A stretch of DNA of 64,000 bases from DASYQD01 sp036005845 (GCA_036005845.1 DASYQD010000039.1:35665-99664), one strand, 5' to 3'; shown: positions 28,039 to 37,766, counted from the first letter of the stretch. The notes: generated from the letters alone by a model not told the origin. Translations and numbers: made by a program.

Positions 28039-30474
28039 ATGCGCGTCCCACTGGGTCGCCGCCAGGCGCGCCTGGCACTCGCTTACGCAGTCGTCATCGC
28101 ACTCACGTCGTTCAGCGCCCATGCCGCACAACTCGCTTACCTCGGTCCGGTCGACGAACACGGCACCGGGCTGGGCAACGTGGCGACGGTGCTCACCATC
28201 GACAACCACGGCGTGGAATCCGGATGCGTCTCGTGGAACGGCAGCTCCGACATCATGGGACCGGGCGCCCCGGCCTGCCCCGGCGGGATCGCCGGCGGCG
28301 ACGAGAAGACCGGCGCTTCGCAGACGCTGACCCGCCGGCTCGGCGAGGTCGGCAACCCCACCGCCGACACCCTCCGCGTCATCTTCAACGCCAACGAGCC
28401 GGGCGCGGACCGCTCCTTGCGCCTGGAGGCGCTGGTGCTGCGCGTCCTCTCGCCGGCCGGCGGCGTGCTGCTCGAGGCGGCTCTGCCGGCAGGAATGGAC
28501 ATCGAGGCGACCGACTCCGGCGTCGGCAGCGCCGGTTGGGCGTTTGGGCTCGAGGGCGCGGGCGGGGATGCGGCTGCTTTCTCCAACGGCGACAACCGCA
28601 TCGGCCTCGCCGCCACCGTCAGCGGCGCCGATGGCGGCTTCGAGACCTTCTACATCGCTCAGGGCGAGACGACCCCCGGCAACGGAGGCGGCGGCGGTGG
28701 CCAGCCGACCGACCTCGAGGTCGTCGCCTCGGCCGCGGCCGACTGCGCGCAGGCGCAGTTCACCGGGACTGTGCGCAATACCAGCAACGTGACCGCCGCG
28801 GGCGTCGTCTTGCAATTCCTGCCACCGGAACATTCCACCTTGCTCTCGGCCTCCTCCACCGTCGGCAGCTGCACGACCGGCGCGGTGGTGAGCTGCCAGC
28901 TCGGCGATCTCACGCCCGGCGCCAGTGCCACGCTCACCGTAACGGTGCGCGTCGGGGACGGAACGGCCACCAGCGCCACCGGTGAGTTCACGGTGACGAC
29001 GACCACGCCGGAGACCGACCGCGCCGACGACCAGGCTTCGGCCACCGTCGAGGTCGACGTCGACTGCGACCACATCTTCGCCGGCGACAACTGTCCGCTG
29101 GTCTACAACCCCGACCAGCACGACTCCGACGGCGACGGCATCGGCGACGCCTGCGAGGACGACGAGGACTTCGACTTCGTACCCGACGCCGGCGACAACT
29201 GCCCGCGCGTCGCCAACGGTGACCAGGCCGATTCCGATCACGACGGCATCGGCGATGCCTGCGACAACTGCCCCAACGCCAGCAACCCGGGCCAGTTCGA
29301 CACCGACCGCGACGGCATCGGCGACGCCTGCGAAGCAGACCTGTCGGCGGGCTCGTGCCCCGATGGCGGCGACTGCCGGATCTCCGCCCGGCCGGCGGCG
29401 ACCCTGCTGCTGCCCTGGTTCGGTGTCGACCTCGACGACGTCGACGGCTTCACCACCCTGCTGTCGATCACCAATGCGGATTCCCGCGCCCACTTGGTGA
29501 GCGTCACCCTGTGGACCGATTGGGCGATCCCGACCACGACCTTCGACCTCTACCTCACCGGCTTCGACGTGCAGACGCTCAATCTGCGCTCGCTCTTCCG
29601 CGGCGGCGCGCTGCCGGCGACCGGCGTCGCGGTGAGCCCCGTCGGCGCACTCTCGGCGGGCGGCGAGACCTTCCCCGGCTGCGCGCCGGCGATCGCGCCG
29701 GTCGAGGTGCCGGCCCGCACCCTGGTGCGCGCGCACACCGGCCTCAACGTCGGCGACAAGTGCCTCGCCAGCGCGCGCCGCGGCAACATGGCGACGGGCT
29801 ACGTGACAGTCGACGTCGTCAACGCCTGCTCGACGCTCAATCCGTCGTCGAACGGCTACTTCGTCGACGGCGGCCGCGGCATCGCCAGCAACGACAACGT
29901 CCTGCTCGGCGAGTACAGCTACGTCGACGGCACCCGCGGCATCGCGCAGGGCGAGCAGGCGGTGCACATCGTCGCCGACCAGGCGGCGTACGGCACCGGC
30001 TACACCTTCTACGGCCGCTACGTCGGCGGCACTGCCAGCGACAACCGGCAACCGCTGGGCACCCGTTTTGCGGCCAGCTACGCGCAGAACCCGAGCCGGG
30101 GCATCAAGACCATCTACACCGTCTGGCGCGACACCAAGAGCCCGTCGGTGGCGGCGGTCGCCTGCGGCTCGCTGCCGGCTTGGGCACCGCTCTCCGCCGG
30201 CGCGCAGATCGCGTGGGACGAAGAGGAAGGCGTCACCACCGTGCCGGCTTCGTCGAAGCGCTACCCCTTCGCCACTCAGGCCGTCGAGGTCGGCAGCGGC
30301 GAGCTGTCCTTCCCCGAGAGCTTCGGCTGGACCATCTTCGACCTCGGCCACCGCTCCACGGATTTGTTCGGCTCCCTCTCGCAGGCATGGGTCACCGTGC
30401 TCAAGAGCGGCCGGCCGGCGATGGGCACGGCGGTGGATGCGTGGATGCTCGAGAGCGTCTGTACGGCGAAGTGA
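28039..30474 (+). CDS. Large secreted protein with thrombospondin type 3 repeats
   Basis: An 811-residue protein. A signal peptide ([18 protein letters not shown]) is followed by a beta-rich domain, a Gly linker (about 216-222), a DUF11-like repeat domain (about 225-335: [19 protein letters not shown]), then calcium-binding TSP3 repeats of the type [23 protein letters not shown] three times (about 350-435). The last 370 residues ([42 protein letters not shown]) form a domain I associate with Acidobacteriota exported proteins. It would be a Ca2+-stabilised cell-surface or extracellular protein. Divergent from the gene at 27861; a 14-bp hairpin follows the stop. Confidence 0.85.
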   Translation: MRVPLGRRQARLALAYAVVIALTSFSAHAAQLAYLGPVDEHGTGLGNVATVLTIDNHGVESGCVSWNGSSDIMGPGAPACPGGIAGGDEKTGASQTLTRRLGEVGNPTADTLRVIFNANEPGADRSLRLEALVLRVLSPAGGVLLEAALPAGMDIEATDSGVGSAGWAFGLEGAGGDAAAFSNGDNRIGLAATVSGADGGFETFYIAQGETTPGNGGGGGGQPTDLEVVASAAADCAQAQFTGTVRNTSNVTAAGVVLQFLPPEHSTLLSASSTVGSCTTGAVVSCQLGDLTPGASATLTVTVRVGDGTATSATGEFTVTTTTPETDRADDQASATVEVDVDCDHIFAGDNCPLVYNPDQHDSDGDGIGDACEDDEDFDFVPDAGDNCPRVANGDQADSDHDGIGDACDNCPNASNPGQFDTDRDGIGDACEADLSAGSCPDGGDCRISARPAATLLLPWFGVDLDDVDGFTTLLSITNADSRAHLVSVTLWTDWAIPTTTFDLYLTGFDVQTLNLRSLFRGGALPATGVAVSPVGALSAGGETFPGCAPAIAPVEVPARTLVRAHTGLNVGDKCLASARRGNMATGYVTVDVVNACSTLNPSSNGYFVDGGRGIASNDNVLLGEYSYVDGTRGIAQGEQAVHIVADQAAYGTGYTFYGRYVGGTASDNRQPLGTRFAASYAQNPSRGIKTIYTVWRDTKSPSVAAVACGSLPAWAPLSAGAQIAWDEEEGVTTVPASSKRYPFATQAVEVGSGELSFPESFGWTIFDLGHRSTDLFGSLSQAWVTVLKSGRPAMGTAVDAWMLESVCTAK

Positions 30475-30489
30475 CGGCGGCGTGAGAAC

Positions 30490-30523
30490 GTGCGCCGGCT
30501 CGGCATCGCCCGAGCCGGCGCAC
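30490..30523. terminator. Bidirectional intrinsic-type hairpin
   Basis: Perfect 14-base-pair stem (30490-30503 with 30510-30523) closing a 6-base loop, between the stop codons of the TSP3 gene (+) and the P450 gene (-). There is no U-tract, so termination efficiency is uncertain, but it is the only structure between the convergent genes. Confidence 0.7.
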
Positions 30524-30528
30524 GCTCG

Positions 30529-31749
30529 TCAGGGCGAAACGGGCCGATAGCGGACGGGAAGCCGGAGCGGTCCGTAAACGCCCTCGGTGGGCGGCAACCA
30601 CTCGCCGGGATCGGCCGCCGTCGGCTCGCGCAGCCGGCGCGCCAGCAGCGGCAGCGCCTCCTGCAGCTCGGCGCGAGCCAGGGCCGCGCCGAGGCAGTAG
30701 TGGATGCCCCCGCCATAAGTCAGGGGAGGCGAGGCCCGCGGACGCGAGATGTCGAGGACGTCGGCATCCTCGAACACCGCGGCATCCCGATTGGCCGAGC
30801 CGGTGATCGGCACCAGCAACGCACCGGCCGAAAACGGCACGCCGCCAATCTCCACGTCGGTCTTGACCAATCGCGGCACTCCCAGGAGCACCGACGGGCA
30901 ATAGCGGACCACCTCGTCCGCAGCCTGCGCCGCGAGCGTCGGCTCGTCGGCCAGCAGACGCCACTGTCGAGGATGCTCCATGAAGGCGGCGAACGCCTGC
31001 CCAAGCTGGTGCTGCACCGTTCCCTGCCCCGCCGAGATCAGGGTGATGACCATCGAGCGCAGCTCGGCGTCGGTGAGCAGCTCGCCGGCCTCCTCGGCGG
31101 CGATCAGGGCGCTCAGCAGATCGTCGCGCGGCGCCTGCCGCCGCTTGACCAGCAGCTCATCGAGGAACCCGTGCAGATTCTTCAGCGCGGCCTCGATGCG
31201 GCCGCTGTGCTCCTCGACGCTCAACCCGAACAGCAAGCCGACGTCCGCGGTCCAGGCCCGGACCTCGGCCTGCACGCCCTCGGGGATGCCGACGAACTCG
31301 CAGAGCACTCGCAGCGCGAAGGGGTCGGCGAAGCCGGCGACGAAGTCGCATTCGTCGACTTTCGCCATCGCCGCGACCAGCTCCTCGGCGATGCCGCGAA
31401 TGGTCGACCGGAAATCCTCGACCCGCCGCAGCGTGAATGCCTTGCTGACCAGGCGTCGCACCCGCTGGTGCGGCTCGCCGTCGGTGTTGAGCAGGAACCC
31501 GCGCATGGTGTCCACCAGCAGGCCCTCGGTGATCCCCTGCATGGTGAGGAAGTCCACGCCGGGAGTGCGCAGCTGAGGCATCGACAACAGCGCCCGCACC
31601 TCTTGGTAGCGCAGCACCGCCGTGCCGATCGGCGTCGCCGCGAGCCAGCTCTGCTCCCTGATCCGCCGCAGCACGGCGTGCGGGTCGGCGCGGAACTCCT
31701 CACCGTAGAGGTCGAGGAAAGGAGTGCTGGCGGCTTCGGGGGGCGGCAT
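30529..31749 (-). CDS. Cytochrome P450
   Basis: A 406-residue bacterial class-I-type P450 (start MPPPEAAS at 31749). The haem thiolate is C352 in LTYGGGIHYCLGAALARAE, the ExxR-type helix K region lies in DEVVRYCPSVLLGVPRLV, and NRDAAVFEDADVLDISRPR precedes the haem loop as usual. In the I helix the normal AG-x-(D/E)-T is AGQGT at 240-244: the acid is replaced by Gly (G243) while the Thr is kept. That could affect proton delivery. No ferredoxin or reductase gene is near it. Substrate unknown; convergent with the TSP3 protein. Confidence 0.9.
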   Translation of the reverse strand: MPPPEAASTPFLDLYGEEFRADPHAVLRRIREQSWLAATPIGTAVLRYQEVRALLSMPQLRTPGVDFLTMQGITEGLLVDTMRGFLLNTDGEPHQRVRRLVSKAFTLRRVEDFRSTIRGIAEELVAAMAKVDECDFVAGFADPFALRVLCEFVGIPEGVQAEVRAWTADVGLLFGLSVEEHSGRIEAALKNLHGFLDELLVKRRQAPRDDLLSALIAAEEAGELLTDAELRSMVITLISAGQGTVQHQLGQAFAAFMEHPRQWRLLADEPTLAAQAADEVVRYCPSVLLGVPRLVKTDVEIGGVPFSAGALLVPITGSANRDAAVFEDADVLDISRPRASPPLTYGGGIHYCLGAALARAELQEALPLLARRLREPTAADPGEWLPPTEGVYGPLRLPVRYRPVSP

Positions 31750-31878
31750 GGCAGGTGCCGATGGCCGCCGACAACCTAACACCATCGGGCCAACCTTGGT
31801 TCGACCACAACCGGCAATGCGCACGAGCAGCGCATACCGAACCCGCCACGGTTTGGCGCCGCCCGCACGTGGCCGTGG

Positions 31879-32370
31879 TCAGGGCTGTTCGACTTGGCGA
31901 ATCACTTCCGTCAGCAGGCTGGGGCGCACGTGTAGCGTGGACCTCCGCGGGAGCTCATGTAACAGACTCACCACTTCCGCGCGCGTTCGCAGACTACGCC
32001 GGATCGCGCGCACGAGGACTCCGATCGTACCCTGCGCGCGAATCCCGAGCCCGCGAGCGGCGAGACGGGCTGCCGAGTCATCGGTCAAGAGCAACGAGCT
32101 GGGGCGATCCACGCAAAGGGACAATGCCGCCTGTTCGCCGCGGTCGAGAGCAAGGGCTGTCGCCAGAGCTGCGAAGCCGGCGTGGTCGAGATCGAGACTC
32201 GACGCGCTCGAAGTCTTGGATCCCGATCGAGAGCAGATGGCCGATGGCGTTCGACCTCTCGCCAGACCTGCTCCGGGACCAGTACCTGGGGAAAGTCGCC
32301 GAGCAGATCGAGGCAACCAAGCTCGTCCAGGTGAATCAGAGGGCCTGCGTCGCAGACGACCTCGGCGGCT
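31879..32370 (-). pseudogene. DUF3368-type PIN toxin, frameshifted
   Basis: The N-terminal half is readable in one frame (VVCDAGPLIHLDELGCLDLLG, VLVPEQVWREVERHRPSAL) and the C-terminal half in another (ALDRGEQAALSLC, LLLTDDSAARLAARGLGIR, then LPRRSTLHVRPSLLTEVI), with an intermediate piece (IQDFERVESR) in the third. Two small shifts near 32200-32240 break the gene. There is also no standard start codon directly after the antitoxin stop. It looks like a decayed toxin, whose RHH antitoxin is still intact. Confidence 0.7.
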
Positions 32371-32372
32371 TC

Positions 32373-32591
32373 TCAGTCACCGCCGCGGAGACCCCACTCG
32401 ACGTCCTCGCGCACGAGTTCTTCCAGCAGCGAGGCGCGGTGGGACTCGGCGTATCGCCGCAACGCCTCGATAACGAGATCGTCCAGATCGCGGGACCAAC
32501 CTCGTGCTACCAAGGCGTGGAGCTCTGCAAAGAGAGCTGCAGGCACCTCGGTGCTGAGAGTCACGGTCGGCGAATGGTCGTCGGCGGCCAC
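32373..32591 (-). CDS. Ribbon-helix-helix antitoxin
   Basis: A 72-residue protein with a beta-strand TVTLSTEVPAALFAELHALV and helix RDLDDLVIEALRRYAESHRASL typical of short RHH DNA-binding antitoxins, and the C-terminal toxin-interaction tail LVREDVEWGLRGGD. It immediately precedes the broken PIN gene. It may persist alone as a repressor or as a protector against a related toxin. Confidence 0.75.
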   Translation of the reverse strand: MAADDHSPTVTLSTEVPAALFAELHALVARGWSRDLDDLVIEALRRYAESHRASLLEELVREDVEWGLRGGD

Positions 32592-32622
32592 GATGACAAC
32601 CTTCCAAGCGCAATTCAGTTAG

Positions 32623-32695
32623 TACCCCCAACGGGACTCGAACCCGTGTTACCGCCGTGAAAGGGCGGTGTCCTGGACCTCTAGACGATGGGGGC
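32623..32695 (-). tRNA. tRNA-Glu (UUC)
   Basis: A full cloverleaf on the minus strand: acceptor GCCCCCA/TGGGGGT, D-arm TCGTCTAGAGGTCCAGGA, anticodon stem-loop CCGCCCTTTCACGGCGG with anticodon UUC, and T-arm GGGTTCGAGTCCC. The discriminator is A and CCA is not encoded. Confidence 0.97.
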
Positions 32696-32776
32696 GTCGA
32701 GGCACGATCCGGCGGCGATTCTACCGCTCCGGCGACGGCCTCGCGGCGCGCGGGCTCATCTAGAATCGCCTTCGCC

Positions 32777-33445
32777 ATGACCGACGCCGCGGTCACTGCT
32801 GCGTTGCGAGCTTGGCGCGGCGGCGACGCGCGGGCGCAGGACGAGCTGATGCAGCTCGTCTACCCGGAGCTGCACCGGCGCGCCGAGCGGCTGCTGGCGC
32901 GCGAGCGGCCGGGACACACGCTGCAGCCGACGGCGCTGATCAGCGAGCTCTACCTGCGGCTCGTCGACCAGCGGCAGGCGCAGTGGCAGGACCGCGCGCA
33001 CTTCTTCGCCATCGCGGCGCGGCTGATGCGGCGGGTGCTGCTCGACCATGCGCGGCGGCACGGCGCCGGCAAGCGCGGCGCGCACGTGCGGCCGTTGCCG
33101 CTCGACCTGGTGGGCGAGCTGCCGGCCAATGCGCCCGGCGAGCTCGAGGCGCTCGACGAAGCGCTCGGCGACCTGGCGGCGCTCGACGCCACCGCCGCCG
33201 CGGTCGTCGAGCTGCGCTTCTTCGGCGGCATGTCGGTCGAGGAGACGGCGACAGTGCTCGGCTCCTCCACCGCCACCGTCGGGCGCCAGTGGCGCGCGGC
33301 ACGAGCGTGGCTTCATTCGCGGCTCGCGGTCGACGGCGGCGATGGCGGTGGATCGGCTGAAGCGGCTTCGTCAGCGGCTCAGCCGGGCGTCGATGACCGA
33401 GCCGGCGCCGACGTGGACACCGCCACCAGCAAGGGCGATGCTTGA
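32777..33445 (+). CDS. ECF-type RNA polymerase sigma factor
   Basis: A 222-residue sigma factor. Region 2 includes PELHRRAERLLARERPGHTLQPTALISELYLRLVD, and region 4 includes DATAAAVVELRFFGGMSVEETATVLGSSTATVGRQWRAARAWL. This is the group of ECF factors coupled to protein kinases in Acidobacteriota and Planctomycetes. The start ATG at 32777 is used, because longer forms would run into the tRNA-Glu gene. Its stop lies close to, or overlapping, the start of the kinase gene. Confidence 0.9.
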   Translation: MTDAAVTAALRAWRGGDARAQDELMQLVYPELHRRAERLLARERPGHTLQPTALISELYLRLVDQRQAQWQDRAHFFAIAARLMRRVLLDHARRHGAGKRGAHVRPLPLDLVGELPANAPGELEALDEALGDLAALDATAAAVVELRFFGGMSVEETATVLGSSTATVGRQWRAARAWLHSRLAVDGGDGGGSAEAASSAAQPGVDDRAGADVDTATSKGDA

Positions 33446-33503
33446 TACCGGCGACGCACGCGCAGCGCATGCGGAACGAAGCGCGACGGGGAACGACGAA
33501 GCG

Positions 33504-35285
33504 ATGAGCGAGCGGTGGCAGCGGCTGCTCGCGGACTTCGATGCGGCGGCTGCGATGGGCGAGGAGGAGAGGCGGACGTTTCTTGACGCGCGGCGCGCCG
33601 AGGACCCGGCGGGTGCCGCCGAGCTCGAGAAGCTGCTCGCCGCCGATACCGGCAGCGGTGTGCTCGACACCGATCCGCAGCGGCTGCTCGACGCGCTCGG
33701 CCTGCCGCCGAAGCCGGCCGCCGCCGATGCGCCGCTGAGCCGTCCATTGGATCCAACCGCCGGCGGTGTGCCGCCGGGCTCGCCCGCCTCCGGAGTGCCG
33801 GCGGTGATCGGTCGCTATCAGGTCATCGAGCGCATCGGGCGCGGCGGCTTCGGCGACGTCTACCGTGGATTCGATCCGGTGTTGAAGCGCGCCGTCGCGA
33901 TCAAGACCTGCCTCGTCGCCGAGACCGCCGTGCGGCAGCGCTTCGTGCGCGAGGCGGAGCTGGCGGCGCGGCTCGTGCACCCGAACATCGTCACCGTTCA
34001 CGACTTCGGCGCCGATGGCGAAGTGCCGTACCTGGTCCAGGAGCTGCTGCCGGGCGAGGACCTTGCGCAGCGGCTGGCGCGTTCGATCGGCCCGCACCGG
34101 GGCGACGACGGCGACCTCACGCTGGCGCAGAAGCTGCGCCTGCTGCTCGACGTCGCCGCCGGGCTCGCGCACGCGCACGCGGCCGGCGTCGTGCACCGCG
34201 ACGTCAAGCCGGGCAACCTGCGGTTGCTCCCGGACGGACGCACCAAGATCCTCGACTTCGGCATCGCGCGCGAGCTGGGCGCCGGCTCGGTGCTCACCGG
34301 CGACGACAAGGCGATCGGCACGCTCGCCTATATGGCCCCCGAGCAGGCGCGCGGCGAGCTGCCCGACGCACGGGCCGACGTGCACGGCTGGGGCGCCGTC
34401 GCTTACGAGCTGCTGTCGGGGCGGCGCGCGGTCCCCGGCAACAGCCCGGCAGCAATGATCTTCCGGCTGCTCGACAGCGCGCCGCCGCCGCTGCGGCAGG
34501 TGGCGCCCGGCACGCCGCCGGACCTTGCCGCGCTCGTCGACCGCTGCCTCGAGCGCGACGCGGCGAAGCGGCCGCGCGACGGCGGCGAGTTGCTCGCGTT
34601 GCTCGAGCCCTTGGCGCGGCGGCTGGTGCCATCGGCGGAGTTGGCGGAACCGGTCGCATGGGGCAAGCGCGGGTCGTCGAGCCGAGAGCGACGGCGGCGG
34701 CTCATCGGTTGGGCGGCGTCGATCGTCGTCGTCGCGGTGGGCGTGTTCGCAACGCGGCTCGCCATCCGCAGCGTGGACGAGTCGCCGTTGAGCGTTTCGG
34801 TTCGGGCGCCGGAGGGCGCGACGAATCACGACGCCGGCGTGAATCCCGGCGAAGGTCCGGCGCCCGGTGGTGCGCCCACGATCGCGAAGCCGCCTGCCTC
34901 GCCCGCTGCCGGCAACGCTGCGGCCATCCCTCCGATTGCGACCGCAAACTCGGCAGGGACGCCGGCCGCCGCCAGTGTTTCTCCGCCGCCCGCATCCGCC
35001 GGTGTCGCCGCGGCCGCACCCACCGGATTGCTGGCCGTCGACGCGCTGCCGTGGGGCGAGCTGGTGCGGCTGGTCGCCGCCGACGGTCGCGAGCTGTCGT
35101 TGCCCGACGATGCGATCACGCCGCTCGCGCTGACGGTCGCCGAGGGCGACTACACCGCCTGGCTCCGCCATCCGAGCGGCGCCGAGCGCAGCTGCGAGGC
35201 GCACGTCGCCGCCGGCGCACGCGCGCTCTGCCGCGTCGAGTTGCGCGACCTGCGGGCCGCGGATCTACTCGGAGGCGCGGAGTGA
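33504..35285 (+). CDS. Transmembrane serine/threonine protein kinase
   Basis: A 593-residue kinase from the ATG at 33504 (a start at 33438 would add 22 residues and overlap the sigma-factor stop). Kinase elements: the Gly loop IGRGGFGDVYRG, K134 in AVAIKT, HRDVKPGN with D233, DFG at 251-253, the APE segment GTLAYMAPEQARGE, and DVHGWGAVAYELLSG. A single membrane helix at about 400-421 (IGWAASIVVVAVGVFATRLAI) precedes a Pro/Ala-rich linker and a C-terminal extracytoplasmic domain, presumably the sensor. All catalytic residues are present. It is likely the upstream regulator of the neighbouring ECF sigma factor. Confidence 0.93.
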   Translation: MSERWQRLLADFDAAAAMGEEERRTFLDARRAEDPAGAAELEKLLAADTGSGVLDTDPQRLLDALGLPPKPAAADAPLSRPLDPTAGGVPPGSPASGVPAVIGRYQVIERIGRGGFGDVYRGFDPVLKRAVAIKTCLVAETAVRQRFVREAELAARLVHPNIVTVHDFGADGEVPYLVQELLPGEDLAQRLARSIGPHRGDDGDLTLAQKLRLLLDVAAGLAHAHAAGVVHRDVKPGNLRLLPDGRTKILDFGIARELGAGSVLTGDDKAIGTLAYMAPEQARGELPDARADVHGWGAVAYELLSGRRAVPGNSPAAMIFRLLDSAPPPLRQVAPGTPPDLAALVDRCLERDAAKRPRDGGELLALLEPLARRLVPSAELAEPVAWGKRGSSSRERRRRLIGWAASIVVVAVGVFATRLAIRSVDESPLSVSVRAPEGATNHDAGVNPGEGPAPGGAPTIAKPPASPAAGNAAAIPPIATANSAGTPAAASVSPPPASAGVAAAAPTGLLAVDALPWGELVRLVAADGRELSLPDDAITPLALTVAEGDYTAWLRHPSGAERSCEAHVAAGARALCRVELRDLRAADLLGGAE

Positions 35286-35341
35286 GCCGCACCTGCAAGA
35301 CAGTCTGCCGCGCAGCATGGCGTCCTCGATCCGTGCGGCAT

Positions 35342-35375
35342 CGAGATCGCTTCGTCGCTGCGCTCCTCGCGATGA
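35342..35375. repeat. Dispersed palindromic repeat, copy 3 (half)
   Basis: Only one arm, beginning CGAGATCGCTTCGTCGC and ending CTCGCGATGAC, is well preserved; the other half is degraded. The sequence is the reverse complement of the arms at 9333-9369 and 17138-17172. It lies just before the TPR-protein gene and again carries GCGATGAC, giving an ATG at 35372 in frame with that gene. Confidence 0.75.
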
Positions 35376-35386
35376 CGCGTGGAGCG

Positions 35387-36112
35387 ATGTCGCAAGCGCC
35401 TCGCCATCTCGTCATCAGCGCGCTTCTCGTCGCAACGTTGGTCGCGGCTTCGCCGGCCCGTGCCGACTATCGGCAGTCGTACCTCGATGGCCGCGCAGCA
35501 TTGGCGCGCGGCGACGCGGCCGAGGCCGCGCGGCTGCTCGCCGCAGCGGCCGCCGAGCGTCCCGCGGAGCAGCCGCGCGCCCGCCTCGTTGGCGCCATCC
35601 CGGAGCCTTACCTGCCGCACCACCTCCTCGCCACCGCCTACGCCCGGCTCGGCCGCTGCGCCGACGCGTTGCGCGAATGGGAGGCCTCCGCCGCGCAAGG
35701 AGTCGCCGCCGCCATCCCCGGCCCCGCCGCCGAAGCGCGCACGGGCATCGCCGACTGCCGCCACCGCCTCGGCATCACCGATCCGGCCGAGGCCGCCGCC
35801 GCCGCCCGCGTAGCGGCGCACACCGAGCTCACGCACGCCCTGGACGCCTACCTCGCCGGCAACTACGCGCGCACGGTGGAGCTGCTCGAAGCGCTGCCAG
35901 CGCCGCCCGACGGAGGCTCGCGCGCCTGGCAGCTCGCGTTGCGCGCCGCCGCGCGCCACTCGCTTTACCGGCTCGGCGGCGGGCGCGACGCGATGCTGCT
36001 CGCGGCCGCCATCGCCGACGCTCGCGACGCGCGCCGCGCGGACCCGTCCTTCCGCCCCAACCCTGAGCTCTTCTCGCCCCGGTTCCTGGAGCTGTGGTCG
36101 GCGCAGCGCTGA
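35387..36112 (+). CDS. Exported TPR-like helical protein
   Basis: A 241-residue protein with an N-terminal signal peptide (RHLVISALLVATLVAASPARA) and helical repeats of the TPR type (DGRAALARGDAAEAARLLAAAA, LLATAYARLGRCADALREWEAS, LDAYLAGNYARTVELLEALP). It is the third gene of an ECF sigma factor / kinase / TPR set and could modulate or be a substrate of the kinase. The start is uncertain: the ATG at 35372, provided by the repeat, would add five residues (MTRGA) before MSQAP. Confidence 0.7.
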   Translation: MSQAPRHLVISALLVATLVAASPARADYRQSYLDGRAALARGDAAEAARLLAAAAAERPAEQPRARLVGAIPEPYLPHHLLATAYARLGRCADALREWEASAAQGVAAAIPGPAAEARTGIADCRHRLGITDPAEAAAAARVAAHTELTHALDAYLAGNYARTVELLEALPAPPDGGSRAWQLALRAAARHSLYRLGGGRDAMLLAAAIADARDARRADPSFRPNPELFSPRFLELWSAQR

Positions 36113-36122
36113 TCGGCGCTGG

Positions 36123-36218
36123 TCAGCGGCCCAGCAGCACGAACGCCAGCGCGATCGCCCAGAGGACGAGCAGCGCCGGCCAGTTGACCGCCGAGCTGGG
36201 TGCGGAGGGCTTGCGCAT
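36123..36218 (-). CDS. Possible very small membrane protein
   Basis: A 31-residue frame beginning MRKPSAPSSAVNWPALLVL and ending in LAFVLLGR, with one membrane helix (ALLVLWAIALAFVLL). No ribosome-binding site is clear. It lies upstream of the outer-membrane protein gene on the minus strand, separated from the TPR gene. Plausible but unproven. Confidence 0.3.
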   Translation of the reverse strand: MRKPSAPSSAVNWPALLVLWAIALAFVLLGR

Positions 36219-36306
36219 CACGAAAAGAAGACGCGCCGTGTTGGTTGGGATTCGATCTCAGCGTTCATCGGGACGTCATCGAAATGTTCAGCATCCATGT
36301 CTACGT

Positions 36307-37671
36307 TCAAAACCGCGCCACCGTCGAGAGCGACACCGTGTCGACGAGGTCGGAAGTGTCGATCGCGAGGTCGACCTGCGCCCGCCCGAGCACCACGCCG
36401 AGCCCGCCGCAGAGGTGGAGCTGGTCCTCGCCGGGCGCGAAGCGCGCGCGCAGCACGGCGTTGCGGCCGCCGTAGCGCAGCCGGTGGTCCGGGTCGTGCC
36501 AGAGCCCGACGCGGAAGGCCACCGGCAGCTTCCAGGTCACCGCCTGGTACTCGGCGCCGAGGTGCAGCTCGTCGGCGTCGGCGAGGGTGAAGAAGCGCTC
36601 CTCTCCGCGCCCCGCGAGCAGCACGTTGACGAGGTCGTCGGAGAGCGACGAGTAGCCGACGTGGTCCCAGTCGACCGCGATCACCAGCTCGTCGCGCGGC
36701 CGCCAGGCGACGCCGGCGCCGAAGCTGTCGGGCGCATGGAAGACGCCGGGGCCGCCGACCGAGTGCTCGACCCTCCCCGGCTCGTCGCCGCGCGGCCCCT
36801 GCACGAACTGCGCGTCGAAAGCGAAGTCGCCGCCGCGGCGGTAGACGGTGCCGAAGCTCCACGCCGCCGCCGGCCGCCAGAGCACGCCGATGCTGCCGGC
36901 GACGTCGTCGTCGCTGCCGTCGAGCGTCTGCACGTTGAGCACGTTCTCGGGCAGGAAGTCGGCGGGGCCGAAGAAGCCGCCGGTCAGGCCGTCGACGAGC
37001 GGATCGCCGGTGCGGTCGCGGCGCTCGAAGCGCTCGGTGAACGAGTGGAGGTGGAAGCGCTGCCACGACAACGTCAGCCCAACCGACCACTGCGAGCCAA
37101 GCCGGTAAGCGGCCGCGCCGCCCCACGACGCGATGTCGAGGTTTAAGTGCGAGCGCGCCGGCACCGCGCGGCCGACGAGCTCGCGCGGTCCGCCGAACGG
37201 CCCGTGCGAGACGAGCGAGGCTTGGAAATCGGCGAGCTGATGGCGGTAGAGCGCCCACGCGCCGCGCCGCCCGGTGTGCACGTACGACGCGAACGAAACG
37301 CCCGCCGTGCGGTTGCGCCGCTCGCCGAGCTGCAGTCCGTCGACGGTGTCGATGCCGATGCCGGTGACGCCCGTCGCCGGCTGGTGGCCGCGGTCGACGA
37401 AGCGGCTGGTGAAGTCCCAGCTCCGCCCTTCGACGCTGAGCTCCGGCTGCTGGAGCTGCGCCAGACCCGCCGGGTTGGCGTACGCCGCCGTCGCGTCGTC
37501 GGCGAGACCGAGGAAGGCGCCGCCGAGCGCCAGGCTGCGCGCGCCCGGCGTCGACAGGTTCCATTGCAGCGCGCTCTGGATCTCGTCGTTGCTCTGCGCG
37601 AGAAGCGGCGGCGCGAAAAGCCAGCAGCCGAGCCAGCCCAGCGCGCCACCCACCCGCCACAGCCACGACAT
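36307..37671 (-). CDS. Outer-membrane beta-barrel protein, FadL/PorV-like
   Basis: A 454-residue protein with a signal peptide (GALGWLGCWLFAPPLLAQ). The opening segment ALQWNLSTPGARSLALGGAFLGLADDATAAYANPAGLAQL is the hallmark of FadL/PorV-type (UPF0164-like) barrel proteins of the Acidobacteriota and Bacteroidota. Alternating aromatic beta-strands fill the rest, and the protein ends in VSLSTVARF. It could transport hydrophobic compounds or assist protein export. A GTG ten codons upstream is an alternative start. Confidence 0.8.
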   Translation of the reverse strand: MSWLWRVGGALGWLGCWLFAPPLLAQSNDEIQSALQWNLSTPGARSLALGGAFLGLADDATAAYANPAGLAQLQQPELSVEGRSWDFTSRFVDRGHQPATGVTGIGIDTVDGLQLGERRNRTAGVSFASYVHTGRRGAWALYRHQLADFQASLVSHGPFGGPRELVGRAVPARSHLNLDIASWGGAAAYRLGSQWSVGLTLSWQRFHLHSFTERFERRDRTGDPLVDGLTGGFFGPADFLPENVLNVQTLDGSDDDVAGSIGVLWRPAAAWSFGTVYRRGGDFAFDAQFVQGPRGDEPGRVEHSVGGPGVFHAPDSFGAGVAWRPRDELVIAVDWDHVGYSSLSDDLVNVLLAGRGEERFFTLADADELHLGAEYQAVTWKLPVAFRVGLWHDPDHRLRYGGRNAVLRARFAPGEDQLHLCGGLGVVLGRAQVDLAIDTSDLVDTVSLSTVARF

Positions 37672-37766
37672 CGCGGCGAGTATGTCACGTAACCATTTCA
37701 CCGCGGGAGCCGCGGCCGCGGGCGCGCGCGGATGCCGCGACTCGATCGCCGCTCGCGCGCGCAGCC

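Noticed and set aside
32940..35204. A minus-strand frame opposite the sigma factor and kinase genes
   Set aside because: Antisense shadow of genes with complete catalytic motifs.
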